The notes below the pieces were generated by a model, which saw only the letters and a program-made list of their open reading frames with translations, searched no databases and had not been told where the DNA came from. Of a DNA stretch of 64,000 nt, positions 17,165-25,240 are shown piece by piece (within the stretch, counting starts at the first letter, position 1; each line of letters begins with the position of its first letter). This stretch comes from DASUPK01 sp963804595. Its GTDB lineage: Bacteria; Actinomycetota; Thermoleophilia; Solirubrobacterales; 70-9. The position numbers were made by a program, and so were the translations under genes. The stretch is taken from contig CAWDQZ010000004.1 of the NCBI GenBank assembly GCA_963804595.1, positions 1 to 64,000 of the forward strand. The letters run 5' to 3'.

Positions 17165-19015
17165 ATGACCGTGGTGTCGCCCGCGCACCGGTCGGAGTCC
17201 CCAGAGCTGGGGCGTGGCGGTCCGGCGATCCGGGTCGAGGGCGTCGCGAAGCGCTTCGGCGAAACCCAGGCGCTGGCGGGAGTCGATCTCGAGGTTCCGG
17301 AAGGAGCCGTCTTCGGGCTGCTCGGCCCGAACGGCGCGGGCAAGACCACCCTGGTCCGGATCCTTTCCACGCTCGTCCCGCCGGATTCGGGCCGAGCCGA
17401 GATCCTCGGCCACGACGTCGCACAGGAGCCGGCGGCCATCCGCGAGCAGATCGCTCTGACCGGCCAGTTCGCTGCCGTCGACGAGCTGCTGACCGGGCGG
17501 GAGAACCTCGAGATGTTCGGGCGACTCTTCGACCTCTCCCGGGAGGAGGCAGCCGCACGCGCCGATCGGCTGCTCCGGGACTTCGATCTGGCCGATGCGG
17601 CCGACCGCCCGGCCCGGACCTACTCCGGGGGGATGCGACGGCGGCTCGACCTGTGCTCGAGCCTGCTGACGCAGCCCCGGATCCTGTTCCTCGACGAGCC
17701 GACCACCGGGCTCGACCCGCGAAGCCGCAACCAGATCTGGGCTGCGATCCGGGACCTCCAGCGCGGGGGCACCACGCTTCTCTTGACCACCCAGTACCTG
17801 GAGGAGGCCGACCAGCTCGCTGAGCGAATCGCGGTGATCGACCATGGCAGGGTGATCGCCGCGGGCACGGGGAACGAGCTCAAGGAGCAGGTCGGCGGTC
17901 AGATCCTCGAGGTCGAGCTTGCGGACGCGGCCCAGCGCGAGCTCGCTCGGGAGGCACTCACACGGGTCGGCTGTGGGGATCCCGAGCCGGACGAGCGTCC
18001 CGACCGGCTGACGATGCCCGCCCCACGGGATGGCCTCGAGCTGATCGAGGACGCCGCCGCGGAGCTCCGCCGTGAAGGGATCCGGGTCAGCGACCTCGCG
18101 CTGCGCGGGCCGACCCTCGACGACGTCTTCCTGCAGCTCACGGGGGCGCCTCCCGGGGAGGACGGTGACCCGTCCGCCCGCGCCGCGGTCGATGGGGCGG
18201 GCGCGTTCCAGGCGCGGCGGCCGCACCTGCGCGTCCCATCACTGGAGAGCATGCGTGGAACGGTCACGGATGCGGTCGTAGTCACCGTCCGGAACCTGCG
18301 CCACTTCATCCGCGAGCCGGGCCTGCTCCTCTTCTCGACCATCCAGCCGGTCATGTTCGTGCTGCTGTTCGTCTACGTGTTCGGCGGCGCGATCCAGGGC
18401 TCGCTGCCGGCCGGCGTCTCCTACGTCGACTTCCTGCTGCCGGGAATCTTCGTCCAGTCGGTGGTCTTTCGGGCGACCCAGACCTCCGTCGGGCTCTCCC
18501 AGGACCTGCAGCGAGGGGTGATCGACCGCTTCCGCTCGATGCCGATGGCGCGGTCGGCCGTCCTCATCGGGCGAACAGCGGCGGACCTGGTGCGCAACGT
18601 CCTGATCATCATGCTGATGATCGTCGTCGGCTACATCGTCGGCTTCCGGTTCGGGGGGGGCCTGGGGGGCGCGCTGGGCTGCATCGCGGTCGTCGCGCTC
18701 TTCGGCTTCGCGCTCAGCTGGATCTTCGCCTTCGTGGCGCTGACGGTCCGGGGCGCAGAGGCTGCGCAGTCGGCCGGCTTCGTCGTCACCTTCCCGCTCG
18801 TCTTCGCGAGCTCGATCTTCGTCCCCCTCGCCACCCTGCCCAGCTGGCTCGAGGCGATTGCCAGGGTGAGCCCGGTGACGCTGACCGCGAATGCCGCCCG
18901 CTCTCTGGCCCTGACCGGGACACCGGTATCCCTCGGAGGGGCGCTGGCCTGGACCTTCGGGCTGCTCGCGGTGTTCGTGCCGCTCTGCGTCTGGCGCTAT
19001 CGCCGGATGAGCTAG
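17165..19015 (+). CDS. Fused DrrA-DrrB-type ABC exporter (ATPase plus permease)
   Basis: 616 residues from the ATG at 17165. The N-terminal ~320 residues are a DrrA-like ATPase: Walker A GPNGAGKTT, signature YSGGMRRRLD, Walker B ILFLDEPTTGLDP, and a typical C-terminal DrrA extension ending PTLDDVFLQLTG. A linker leads into an ABC-2 permease with six hydrophobic helices (IREPGLLLFSTIQPVMFVLLFVYVFGG, FLLPGIFVQSVVF and on). Relatives export daunorubicin, glycolipids or other hydrophobic compounds. In most bacteria these are two genes, so the single polypeptide is notable but not unique. An upstream in-frame extension to 16829 looks non-coding. It is convergent with the subtilisin gene. Confidence 0.9.
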   Translation: MTVVSPAHRSESPELGRGGPAIRVEGVAKRFGETQALAGVDLEVPEGAVFGLLGPNGAGKTTLVRILSTLVPPDSGRAEILGHDVAQEPAAIREQIALTGQFAAVDELLTGRENLEMFGRLFDLSREEAAARADRLLRDFDLADAADRPARTYSGGMRRRLDLCSSLLTQPRILFLDEPTTGLDPRSRNQIWAAIRDLQRGGTTLLLTTQYLEEADQLAERIAVIDHGRVIAAGTGNELKEQVGGQILEVELADAAQRELAREALTRVGCGDPEPDERPDRLTMPAPRDGLELIEDAAAELRREGIRVSDLALRGPTLDDVFLQLTGAPPGEDGDPSARAAVDGAGAFQARRPHLRVPSLESMRGTVTDAVVVTVRNLRHFIREPGLLLFSTIQPVMFVLLFVYVFGGAIQGSLPAGVSYVDFLLPGIFVQSVVFRATQTSVGLSQDLQRGVIDRFRSMPMARSAVLIGRTAADLVRNVLIIMLMIVVGYIVGFRFGGGLGGALGCIAVVALFGFALSWIFAFVALTVRGAEAAQSAGFVVTFPLVFASSIFVPLATLPSWLEAIARVSPVTLTANAARSLALTGTPVSLGGALAWTFGLLAVFVPLCVWRYRRMS

Positions 19016-19029
19016 AGAGGGGCCGGCAG

Positions 19030-20376
19030 CTAGCAGCCGGGCGCGCGCGCCGTGACCGCGGCCGCGGCGTCGACCAACCCCGCCCCGAACAGTCGAGGGT
19101 CATACGGCTGCCCGAGCTGCGAGTCGTTGTGCCGCGCCGTGGCCTCGAGCTGACACTCGACGGCGGTCGGTGAGCTGCCCACGAGATGGCTCCCGATCAC
19201 CAGCGCCGCCACCCCGGAGACGTGCGCCGCCGCCATCGAGGTCCCCTCGTAGCCGCCCGGGTAGCCGAAGTTGGTGAAGCCGGCGCCGACGAGGGTGAGC
19301 TGGAAGACCGGGACGCCGCGGCTGAACAGGCCGTCGTCCGATCCGCAGGTGGCGAGCAGCGGGAAGCCGCCGCCCGGCGCCACGAGGTCGAGGCCCGCCC
19401 CGGTGCGGGAATCGCTCGCGAGACAGGCGTCCTTGGTGGTTCGGCCGACGCCGAGGACGTGGGGGGCGCCGGCGGGGTAGGCGACGGGCTCGCCGTTCTC
19501 GTTCCCGGCCGCGGCGACCACCAGCGCGCCCCTCTTGAACGCGTACTTGACCGCCGAGCAGATTCCCTTGATCTTGCCGCAGCTGTTCACGCCCAGCGAG
19601 AACTCGAAGCTCATGTTGATCACCTGGGCCTTGTGGTTGGCGGCCCAGCGGATCCCCTTCGCGATGTTGCGAGCCGTGCCGAAGCCCTCGGAGTCGAGCA
19701 CCCGGACGGGAATGATCTTCGCCCGCGAGGCGAGGCCGGTGAGGCCGAAGTGGTTGCCGGTGCGTTCCGCGATCGTCCCGGTGACGTGAGTCCCGTGCCC
19801 GTCCTCGTCGAGCGGCACGCGGTCCTTGTCCACGAAGTCGTAGCCGGGGAGGAACTGCTTGCGCGAGAAGTCCGGGCTGCGCCGGAACTTCGGCTTCCGG
19901 GTCATATAAGCGGCGCCGGTGTCGAGGACGGCCACTCTCGCGCCCTTGCCGGCCGGCGTCCCTCGCTGCTTGAGGATGTCCCAGGCCCCAACAGCATTGA
20001 GGCCACCGCGCTCCTGGAAGGGAAGCGGGGTGGAGGACTCGCCGCAGAGCGACCCACAGGGAAGGAAGTTCCACTGCATGCGCTCCCAGCCGCCGGCGAC
20101 TCCGGCGATGCCGGGGTCGTCGGGGACGGCCGATGCATGGGCGACATAGTTGGGGACGGCGTAGTCGACCGCCGGGTTGGCCTCCAGCGCTCGCTCGGCG
20201 GTGGGGACGTCGACCGCGGACGGGAGCTTCAGGAGATGCTCGCCCCCTCCGTCGAACCGGACGAGCAGCTGGCCGGGAACGTAGCCCGGGTGGGCGGTCG
20301 TGTCGGCAGCCTCAGCGACCCCGCCCGCCAGGGCGAAGGTGAGGCCGAGGGTGATTGTGGCGATCAGCTTTCGCAT
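19030..20376 (-). CDS. Secreted subtilisin-like serine protease (S8)
   Basis: 448 residues. An N-terminal signal peptide (MRKLIATITLGLTFALAGGVAEAA) precedes a short inhibitor-like propeptide (PGQLLVRFDGG...AVPNYVAHAS). The catalytic triad is complete: Asp in VAVLDTGAAY, His in DGHGTHVTGT and Ser in YEGTSMAAAHVSG. The oxyanion Asn is in AAAGNENG. It ends shortly after the catalytic domain with a final Cys and no sorting signal, so it is probably released. The ATG at 20376 is chosen to place the signal peptide at the N-terminus; the longer frame upstream is spurious. Confidence 0.93.
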   Translation of the reverse strand: MRKLIATITLGLTFALAGGVAEAADTTAHPGYVPGQLLVRFDGGGEHLLKLPSAVDVPTAERALEANPAVDYAVPNYVAHASAVPDDPGIAGVAGGWERMQWNFLPCGSLCGESSTPLPFQERGGLNAVGAWDILKQRGTPAGKGARVAVLDTGAAYMTRKPKFRRSPDFSRKQFLPGYDFVDKDRVPLDEDGHGTHVTGTIAERTGNHFGLTGLASRAKIIPVRVLDSEGFGTARNIAKGIRWAANHKAQVINMSFEFSLGVNSCGKIKGICSAVKYAFKRGALVVAAAGNENGEPVAYPAGAPHVLGVGRTTKDACLASDSRTGAGLDLVAPGGGFPLLATCGSDDGLFSRGVPVFQLTLVGAGFTNFGYPGGYEGTSMAAAHVSGVAALVIGSHLVGSSPTAVECQLEATARHNDSQLGQPYDPRLFGAGLVDAAAAVTARAPGC

Positions 20377-20500
20377 GGTCCCCTGACGTGCTGCCCTGAG
20401 AGGTCCGGCATCCTGCCCGGCGTGCCTTTCACAAACACCGGCTCGGGGAAAAAGTTCCTGGTGGCGCCGTCGGTCCGCCGCCCTGCATACTGCCTCAGCG

Positions 20501-20968
20501 ATGTCTCGGCCGGAGTTCAGCGAGACCGACGAGCGGCACATGCGGTTGGCCCTCAGGCTCGCCGAGGAGGCCGCCCGCAAGGGCGACGTGCCGATCGGCG
20601 CGGTCGTCGCGCGAGGCGACGAGGTGCTCGCCTCCGCAGGCAACGCGCGGGAGTTGCGTGGCGATCCCACGGCACACGCCGAGGTGCTCGCCCTGCGAGA
20701 GGCGTCCGAGCGGCTCGGCGGCTGGCGGCTGCTCGAGACGACGCTCTACGTCACGCTCGAGCCCTGCCCGATGTGCGCCGGGGCGATCACCCTGGCGCGG
20801 GTGCCGCGGCTGGTCTACGGGGCGGCGGATCCGAAGGGCGGGGCGGTCGGCAGCGTCATCGACCTCTTCGACGCGCGGGTGGTCAACCATCGCCCGGTGG
20901 TCGAGGCCGGCCTGCTCGGGGTGGATTCGGCCCGTCTGCTCGAGGGCTTCTTCGCCACGAAGCGTTAG
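20501..20968 (+). CDS. tadA: tRNA-specific adenosine deaminase
   Basis: 155 residues. TadA converts adenosine 34 to inosine in the anticodon of tRNA-Arg(ACG). The zinc site is complete: HAEVLALREA (His plus catalytic Glu) and EPCPMCAGA (two Cys). The N-terminal EREMRLAL-like helix (DERHMRLALRLAEEA) and the GAVVARGD segment are typical. Length is normal for the family. It is divergent from the subtilisin gene with a 124-base spacer that should hold both promoters. Confidence 0.92.
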   Translation: MSRPEFSETDERHMRLALRLAEEAARKGDVPIGAVVARGDEVLASAGNARELRGDPTAHAEVLALREASERLGGWRLLETTLYVTLEPCPMCAGAITLARVPRLVYGAADPKGGAVGSVIDLFDARVVNHRPVVEAGLLGVDSARLLEGFFATKR

Positions 20969-20969
20969 G

Positions 20970-21104
20970 CGGCCAAAGGCGATCCTGGGCACGGCCTATG
21001 AGTTCGCCACAGGCAAGCGCCTTGCCTCCGGCGATTTCGAGGGCGGAAAGAGCGGCGCGGTAAAGGTGCTCGGAGAGCTCGGATTCAGCATCCAGAAGAA
21101 GTAA
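20970..21104 (+). pseudogene. Fragment resembling a ScoMcrA-type head domain
   Basis: Between tadA and pncB an open frame without its own start encodes about 44 residues: KAILGTAYEFATGKRL, then SGDFEGGKSGAVKVLGELGF and a QKK end. The pattern (K-x-I/V-L-G, ...ATG..L, DF.GG...V..L..LGF) resembles the end of the ScoMcrA N-terminal head domain seen in McrA/HNH restriction proteins and in small stand-alone proteins. The first half is missing, replaced by tadA. I infer a remnant; the family match is from memory. Confidence 0.35.
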
Positions 21105-21146
21105 CCAGCCGGGTTGAGCTCACGCTCTGACCGGGTGACACGAGGC

Positions 21147-22538
21147 CTAACTGGACGCGAGGGAGCGAGCGGCCTCGGTCAGCGCGTCCGACTGGCGCAC
21201 CGGATAGCGCGGCTTCTGGCCGGTGCTGCGCAGCGCGATCGGCAGCGCATCGAGGCTGCGCCCGGTCCGTTCCCGCATCTGCTCGAGCGTCTCCTCGTGG
21301 ATGATCTCGCCGTCTCTCATCGCGGGGACGAGCAGGGGCTCGCCCTCCAGCTGCTCCTCGGCCCCTCCGACCACGTCCTCGACCATCGTGCCCCCCTCGA
21401 AGCGCCTGAAGACCTGCTTGGCGCCCGGCACCGTCTCCTTCCCCTCTGAGCGCTTCGCGACGCCGCGCCAGGCCTCGCCGTCGAGCTCGGCGACAAGCTT
21501 GTAGACGCCGTTCACCACCGGCGAGTCGCGGCTGGTGCCGAGCTCGGTGCCCACGCCCCAGAGGTCGATCGGCGTCCCGGCTCGGCACAGCTCGGCGATC
21601 CGGTGCTCCTCGAGGTCGCCGGAGGCGACGATCACCGCCTCGTTCATCCCTGCCTCGTCGAGCAGGCGCCGGGCCTCGCTGGCCAGGCCCGCAAGGTCGC
21701 CCGAGTCGATACGGATTCCCGTCAGCGGGATCCCGGTACGGTGCGACGCCTCGATCGCGTGACGAACCCCGTCGAGCGTCTCATAGGTGTCGACCAGGAG
21801 GAGCGCGTTGTCGGGGTTCTCCCGCATGAAGGCCTCGAAGGCCTGCTCCTCGCTCTCGAAGCTGAGCACGTAGGAGTGGGCCATGGTGCCTACCGGCACG
21901 AGCCCGTACCGCATCGCGGCGGCCAGGTTCGACGTCCCGCCGAGTCCCGCGACGGCGGATGCCCGGGCCACCTTCATCGCCGCATCGATACCGTGGTCCC
22001 GCCTTGGGGAGAAGTCCACGACGGAGTCGCCCTTGCCGTCCGCGGCGAGCACCAACCGAGCCGACTTGGTGGCGATCATCGTCTGGAAGTTGATCTGGTT
22101 GAGCAGCAGGGTCTCGAGGAGCTGGGCGTCGATCAGCGGCGCGGTCACGCGGACCAGTGGCTCGTCGGGAAAGGCCATCGTTCCCTCCGGCATCGCGTCG
22201 ATGTCGCCGGAGAACCGGAAATCCCCCAGGTAGTGCAGGAAGTCGTCCTTGCACCCGAGCGTGCCCAGGTACTCGAGCTCGGCCGTCCCGAAGCGCATCT
22301 CCGTGATCAGCCGGAGCGTCGGACCCAGCCCGCAGGCGACCAGCCAGTGGCGGTGGGGCGGGAGCTTCCGGACGAAGAGCTCGAAGACGGCGGGCCCGTT
22401 GCGGCCAAGGCCGTAATAGCTCGCCGCCATCGTGATCTCGTAGCGGTCGATCAGCAACGAGCTCTCGGCCGGGGTGAGCAGCCCGGGATCGTTCGGATCC
22501 GCCTTCGGCACGAGCGGAACAGTAAGCGGCTTCGCCAT
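21147..22538 (-). CDS. pncB: Nicotinate phosphoribosyltransferase
   Basis: 463 residues from ATG 22538. Converts nicotinate and PRPP to nicotinate mononucleotide, the first step of the Preiss-Handler route to NAD. Family signatures: LLIDRYEITMAASYY near the N-terminus, the FSPRRDHGIDAAM segment with the phosphorylated-His region, GTMAHSYV, and GIRIDSGDLAGLASEARRLL for phosphate binding. A nicotinamidase (37217-37780) elsewhere in the window could provide its substrate. An alternative start 15 bases upstream is possible. Confidence 0.93.
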   Translation of the reverse strand: MAKPLTVPLVPKADPNDPGLLTPAESSLLIDRYEITMAASYYGLGRNGPAVFELFVRKLPPHRHWLVACGLGPTLRLITEMRFGTAELEYLGTLGCKDDFLHYLGDFRFSGDIDAMPEGTMAFPDEPLVRVTAPLIDAQLLETLLLNQINFQTMIATKSARLVLAADGKGDSVVDFSPRRDHGIDAAMKVARASAVAGLGGTSNLAAAMRYGLVPVGTMAHSYVLSFESEEQAFEAFMRENPDNALLLVDTYETLDGVRHAIEASHRTGIPLTGIRIDSGDLAGLASEARRLLDEAGMNEAVIVASGDLEEHRIAELCRAGTPIDLWGVGTELGTSRDSPVVNGVYKLVAELDGEAWRGVAKRSEGKETVPGAKQVFRRFEGGTMVEDVVGGAEEQLEGEPLLVPAMRDGEIIHEETLEQMRERTGRSLDALPIALRSTGQKPRYPVRQSDALTEAARSLASS

Positions 22539-22579
22539 GAACGGCCGCCACAAAAACCGCGGCCGGATCTACGCGGGCG

Positions 22580-23569
22580 CTACGCGCCCGCGAGCCAGCG
22601 AACTGGGTTCTCGACCATCATCGTCCGCTCCTGCTCCTCGGTCATGCCCCATTCGCGGAGCTCGGGCAGCACCCTCTCGTGGATGATCCGGATGGTCCAG
22701 TCGTGGGCGGCACCCGCGGCGATCAGGCCGTCGATGACGTTGACGGGGAACCAGTCTGTGGTCGCGACCGAGTCGGCCGAGAGAAAGATTCGGTCCGCAT
22801 AGCCGCGCTCGAGCAGGGCCTTCGCGGTCGCCTGGCGCCTGTCGTACGGAAGGAAGATGTCCAGGCCGTAGCGGTCGAGGCCGATCCAGACGCCGGTCTC
22901 GAGCAGCCCCTCGATGTAGTCGAGGTCGTCGGAGTCCCCCGTGTGAGCGATCTGGATCTTCGCCGGCTCCACGCCCTCATCGAGGAAGATCTCCACCTGC
23001 CGGGGGCCCGTGTTGCTCGCCGGTCGGGAGTGGGCCATGATCGGTGTGCCTGTGCGCACGCTTGCTCGGGCAGCCGCCCGGTGCACCTTCTCGATGTTCT
23101 CGTTCACCCCGGGCTCGTCGGCGGCGCACTTGATGAAGGCCGCCCTGATGTCGGTCCCCTGGATCCCCTCCTCGATGTCGTGGACGAAGAGGTCGGCGAT
23201 CTGGTCGGGATCCCGGTTCATGAAGAACTGCGGCAGGTAGTCGTAGGTGTAGATCCCGGTGCAGGGGATCACCTGCAGGCCGGTCTCCTCCGAGACGCGC
23301 CGCATGAACTCGACATCCCGGCCGAGAAACATCGCCGTGGGCTCACCGATCGTCTTGACCCCGAGGTCGACTGCGGCCTTCGCCTCGCGCACGGCGATCT
23401 CGTAGACCTGATCGGCTGTGACCTCGCGGGGCTCGTCCTCCTTGACGGCGCCCACGTGCGGCCATTGGTTGCGGACCGCCTCGTCGGCGTTGCGCAGGTG
23501 CTCGTGGATCAGCGTCGTGCCGAGTTCCTCGGCATCGACCATTCCGGTCACCGTCGGCACCTGCGCCAT
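22580..23569 (-). CDS. Phosphotriesterase-family metal hydrolase
   Basis: 329 residues. The binuclear-metal site of the amidohydrolase/phosphotriesterase family is visible: HEHL (two His), the bridging carbamylated Lys in AAFIKCAAD, His in PIMAHSRP, His in QIAHTGD, and Asp in LSADSVA. Members include organophosphate hydrolases, lactonases and the E. coli Php protein; the natural substrate here is unknown. No signal peptide, so cytoplasmic. Transcribed toward pncB, 41 bases upstream of that gene, so the two may share a transcript. Confidence 0.85.
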   Translation of the reverse strand: MAQVPTVTGMVDAEELGTTLIHEHLRNADEAVRNQWPHVGAVKEDEPREVTADQVYEIAVREAKAAVDLGVKTIGEPTAMFLGRDVEFMRRVSEETGLQVIPCTGIYTYDYLPQFFMNRDPDQIADLFVHDIEEGIQGTDIRAAFIKCAADEPGVNENIEKVHRAAARASVRTGTPIMAHSRPASNTGPRQVEIFLDEGVEPAKIQIAHTGDSDDLDYIEGLLETGVWIGLDRYGLDIFLPYDRRQATAKALLERGYADRIFLSADSVATTDWFPVNVIDGLIAAGAAHDWTIRIIHERVLPELREWGMTEEQERTMMVENPVRWLAGA

Positions 23570-23727
23570 GCGCGGGAACCCTATTGGAGGGCCAAACCAG
23601 GGGCGCTAAGAGGTCGTTTGTCTCTCGACCGACGGCGCTGGAATACTCGTGCGCGCTGCCACGAGCCGTGGCCGCAATCCCCAAAAGAACGCCTTGGGAG
23701 AGGCGTCCGAATAGAGGAGGAACGCGC

Positions 23728-24363
23728 ATGGAGAGGACCGACAAGCCCTGGGTGCCCCTGCTCACAGGCCTCGGCTTCGCGGTGCTGCTGATCATCAGCA
23801 TCATCGTCACCGGTTCGCCGAAGAGCGCGGATGACGGGCCCGCTGCGGTCGCCCAGTGGTACAGCGACAACAAGGACGCCGCCGAGATCGGCTCGTTCAT
23901 CGGCGCCGTGGCCGGAGGCTTCCTGATTTTCTTCGGGGCCTACCTGCGCAAGGTGCTCGAGCCCGGCGCCGGGCTGATGCTCTCGATTCTGCCCTTGATC
24001 GGCATTGCGATCGTCGCGACCGGCGCTGCGATCGACGGCATGCTGATGTTCGCGGCCGCCGAGGCGGTCGGCGACATCCCGGCGCCCGAGGTTCAGACGA
24101 TCCAGGCGATCTGGGACAACGATTTCTTGCCGTTCCTGCTCGGCGTGATCGTGTTCAACTGGTCCGTCGGGCTCGCGGTGCTAAGAGCGGGGCCCTGCCG
24201 AAGTGGATGGGCTGGTGCGCGGATCGTCTTCGGCGTGATCTGGCTCGCCGGGCCGATCGGGTTCTTCGGAGCGCTCGGGGCCGGCTCTTTGGATCATCAT
24301 CGCCAGCATCTTCTCTCGATGCGGGCAAGCGGAGGGGCGCCGGCTCAGCCCGCCACCACCTAG
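23728..24363 (+). CDS. Polytopic membrane protein, unknown (small frameshifts near 3' end)
   Basis: About 211 residues from ATG 23728, with GAGGAGG at 23714-23720. Helices are seen at residues 10-28, 53-70, 84-105 and 132-150, and further ones after 170. The text between 24180 and 24320 is split across frames. ALPKWMGW, IVFGVIWLAGPIGFFGALGAG and LWIIIASIF belong together but lie in three frames, implying at least two compensating indels. I do not recognise the family with certainty; it resembles small DUF4386-like helix proteins. A strong hairpin follows at 24385-24414. Confidence 0.6.
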   Translation: MERTDKPWVPLLTGLGFAVLLIISIIVTGSPKSADDGPAAVAQWYSDNKDAAEIGSFIGAVAGGFLIFFGAYLRKVLEPGAGLMLSILPLIGIAIVATGAAIDGMLMFAAAEAVGDIPAPEVQTIQAIWDNDFLPFLLGVIVFNWSVGLAVLRAGPCRSGWAGARIVFGVIWLAGPIGFFGALGAGSLDHHRQHLLSMRASGGAPAQPATT

Positions 24364-24384
24364 GGTCCGCTCTTTGTTTCGACG

Positions 24385-24414
24385 GGGCCGTGCGCGGAAG
24401 ACCGCGCGCGGCCC
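24385..24414 (+). terminator. Strong hairpin after the membrane-protein gene
   Basis: GGGCCGTGCGCGG pairs with CCGCGCGCGGCCC (13 bp, one wobble pair) across an AAGA loop, 22 bases after the stop. It sits between this gene and the oppositely oriented tRNA-Ser gene, so it may serve both strands. Confidence 0.65.
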
Positions 24415-24445
24415 TGGGTGCACCATGGAGCCACTTCCCCATCAG

Positions 24446-24533
24446 CGGAGAGGGTGGGATTCGAACCCACGAGGCGGTTAACCCGCCCACTCGCTTTCCA
24501 AGCGAGCTCCTTAAGCCACTCGGACACCTCTCC
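24446..24533 (-). tRNA. tRNA-Ser (anticodon GGA)
   Basis: 88 bases including the discriminator G. Acceptor GGAGAGG/CCTCTCC, anticodon stem CTCGC/GCGAG with loop TTGGAAA giving GGA, a long variable arm typical of serine tRNA, and a TTCGAATC T loop. CCA is not encoded. Confidence 0.96.
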
Positions 24534-24583
24534 GTGTGTGGTGCCGGAGTCTAGAAGCCGGGCCGCCTCAATAAGATCGGCGC

Positions 24584-25045
24584 ATGGCATGGAACGTCTA
24601 CCTGGCGGGGGAGATCCACTCCGATTGGCGTGAGCGGATCGCATCGGGCGCGGAGCACGCCGGGCTCGACGTCGCCTTCACCTCGCCGGTCACCGACCAT
24701 GACGCCTCCGACGACGTCGGGGTGGCGATCCTGGGCGACGAGTCGCAGGGCTTCTGGAAGGACCACAAAGGGGCCGGCGTCAACGCGATCCGCACCCAGA
24801 CGCTGATTCGCCAGGCCGACGTGGTGGTGGTCCGCTTCGGCGACCGCTACAAGCAGTGGAATGCGGCATTCGACGCCGGCTTCGCCGCGGCACTAGGCAA
24901 GCCGATCGTCACCCTGCACGACGCCGACACCACCCACGCCCTGAAGGAGATCGACCGCGCGGCGATGGCGACGGCCGACACCCCTGAGCAGGTGGTCGAC
25001 GTGCTGCGCTACGTGCTCGAGGGCAAGCTGCCCGCCGGCGCCTAG
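24584..25045 (+). CDS. YtoQ-family protein
   Basis: 153 residues. The sequence WNVYLAGEIHSDWR at the start, SPVTDHDASDDVG, the WKDHKGAGVNAIRTQTLI stretch and FGDRYKQWNAAFDAG are the hallmarks of the YtoQ family, a nucleoside 2-deoxyribosyltransferase-like Rossmann fold. The biological substrate is not established. The ATG at 24584 follows the tRNA gene by 50 bases on the opposite strand. The long antisense frame through its 3' part is not a gene. Confidence 0.85.
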   Translation: MAWNVYLAGEIHSDWRERIASGAEHAGLDVAFTSPVTDHDASDDVGVAILGDESQGFWKDHKGAGVNAIRTQTLIRQADVVVVRFGDRYKQWNAAFDAGFAAALGKPIVTLHDADTTHALKEIDRAAMATADTPEQVVDVLRYVLEGKLPAGA

Positions 25046-25059
25046 AGAGGAGAGGAACG

Positions 25060-25127
25060 ATGGCGACGACCAGATCGCTTCGTTCAGGGACCCTGACGGC
25101 AACACCCTCGCGGTCGGGTCCGCATAG
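25060..25127 (+). pseudogene. Remnant of a VOC/glyoxalase-family gene
   Basis: A normal ribosome site (AGAGGAGAGGAACG) and ATG at 25060 lead, in another frame from about 25065, to only the last 20 codons of a VOC-superfamily protein (IASFRDPDGNTLAVGSA). FRDPDGN is the conserved last strand, whose acidic partner binds metal in glyoxalases. The middle of the gene is missing, so an internal deletion next to the tRNA-Ser gene is inferred. Confidence 0.55.
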
Positions 25128-25151
25128 CGCCGCTAGCCTTGGGACCGCCCC

Positions 25152-25240
25152 GGAGGGGTGCCGGAGTGGTTGAACGGGACGGTCTCGAAAACCGTTAAGG
25201 GCCGTTTGGTCCTTCGTGGGTTCGAATCCCACCCCCTCCG
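25152..25240 (+). tRNA. tRNA-Ser (anticodon CGA), putative attachment site
   Basis: 89 bases including the discriminator G. Acceptor GGAGGGG/CCCCTCC, anticodon stem ACGGT/ACCGT with loop CTCGAAA giving CGA, long variable arm, and TTCGAATC T loop. No CCA is encoded. The integrase pseudogene begins right at its 3' end in the opposite direction, the usual layout of a tRNA-integrated element (attL). Confidence 0.96.

Noticed and set aside
20377..20670. Upstream extension of the subtilisin reading frame
   Set aside because: It would bury the clear signal peptide inside the protein and overlaps the divergent tadA gene.
24360..24644. Short minus-strand frame containing GFEPT-like or EVSEWLKE-like text around the tRNA-Ser genes
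   Set aside because: This text is the translated antisense or sense tRNA-Ser sequence, a well-known source of false proteins.
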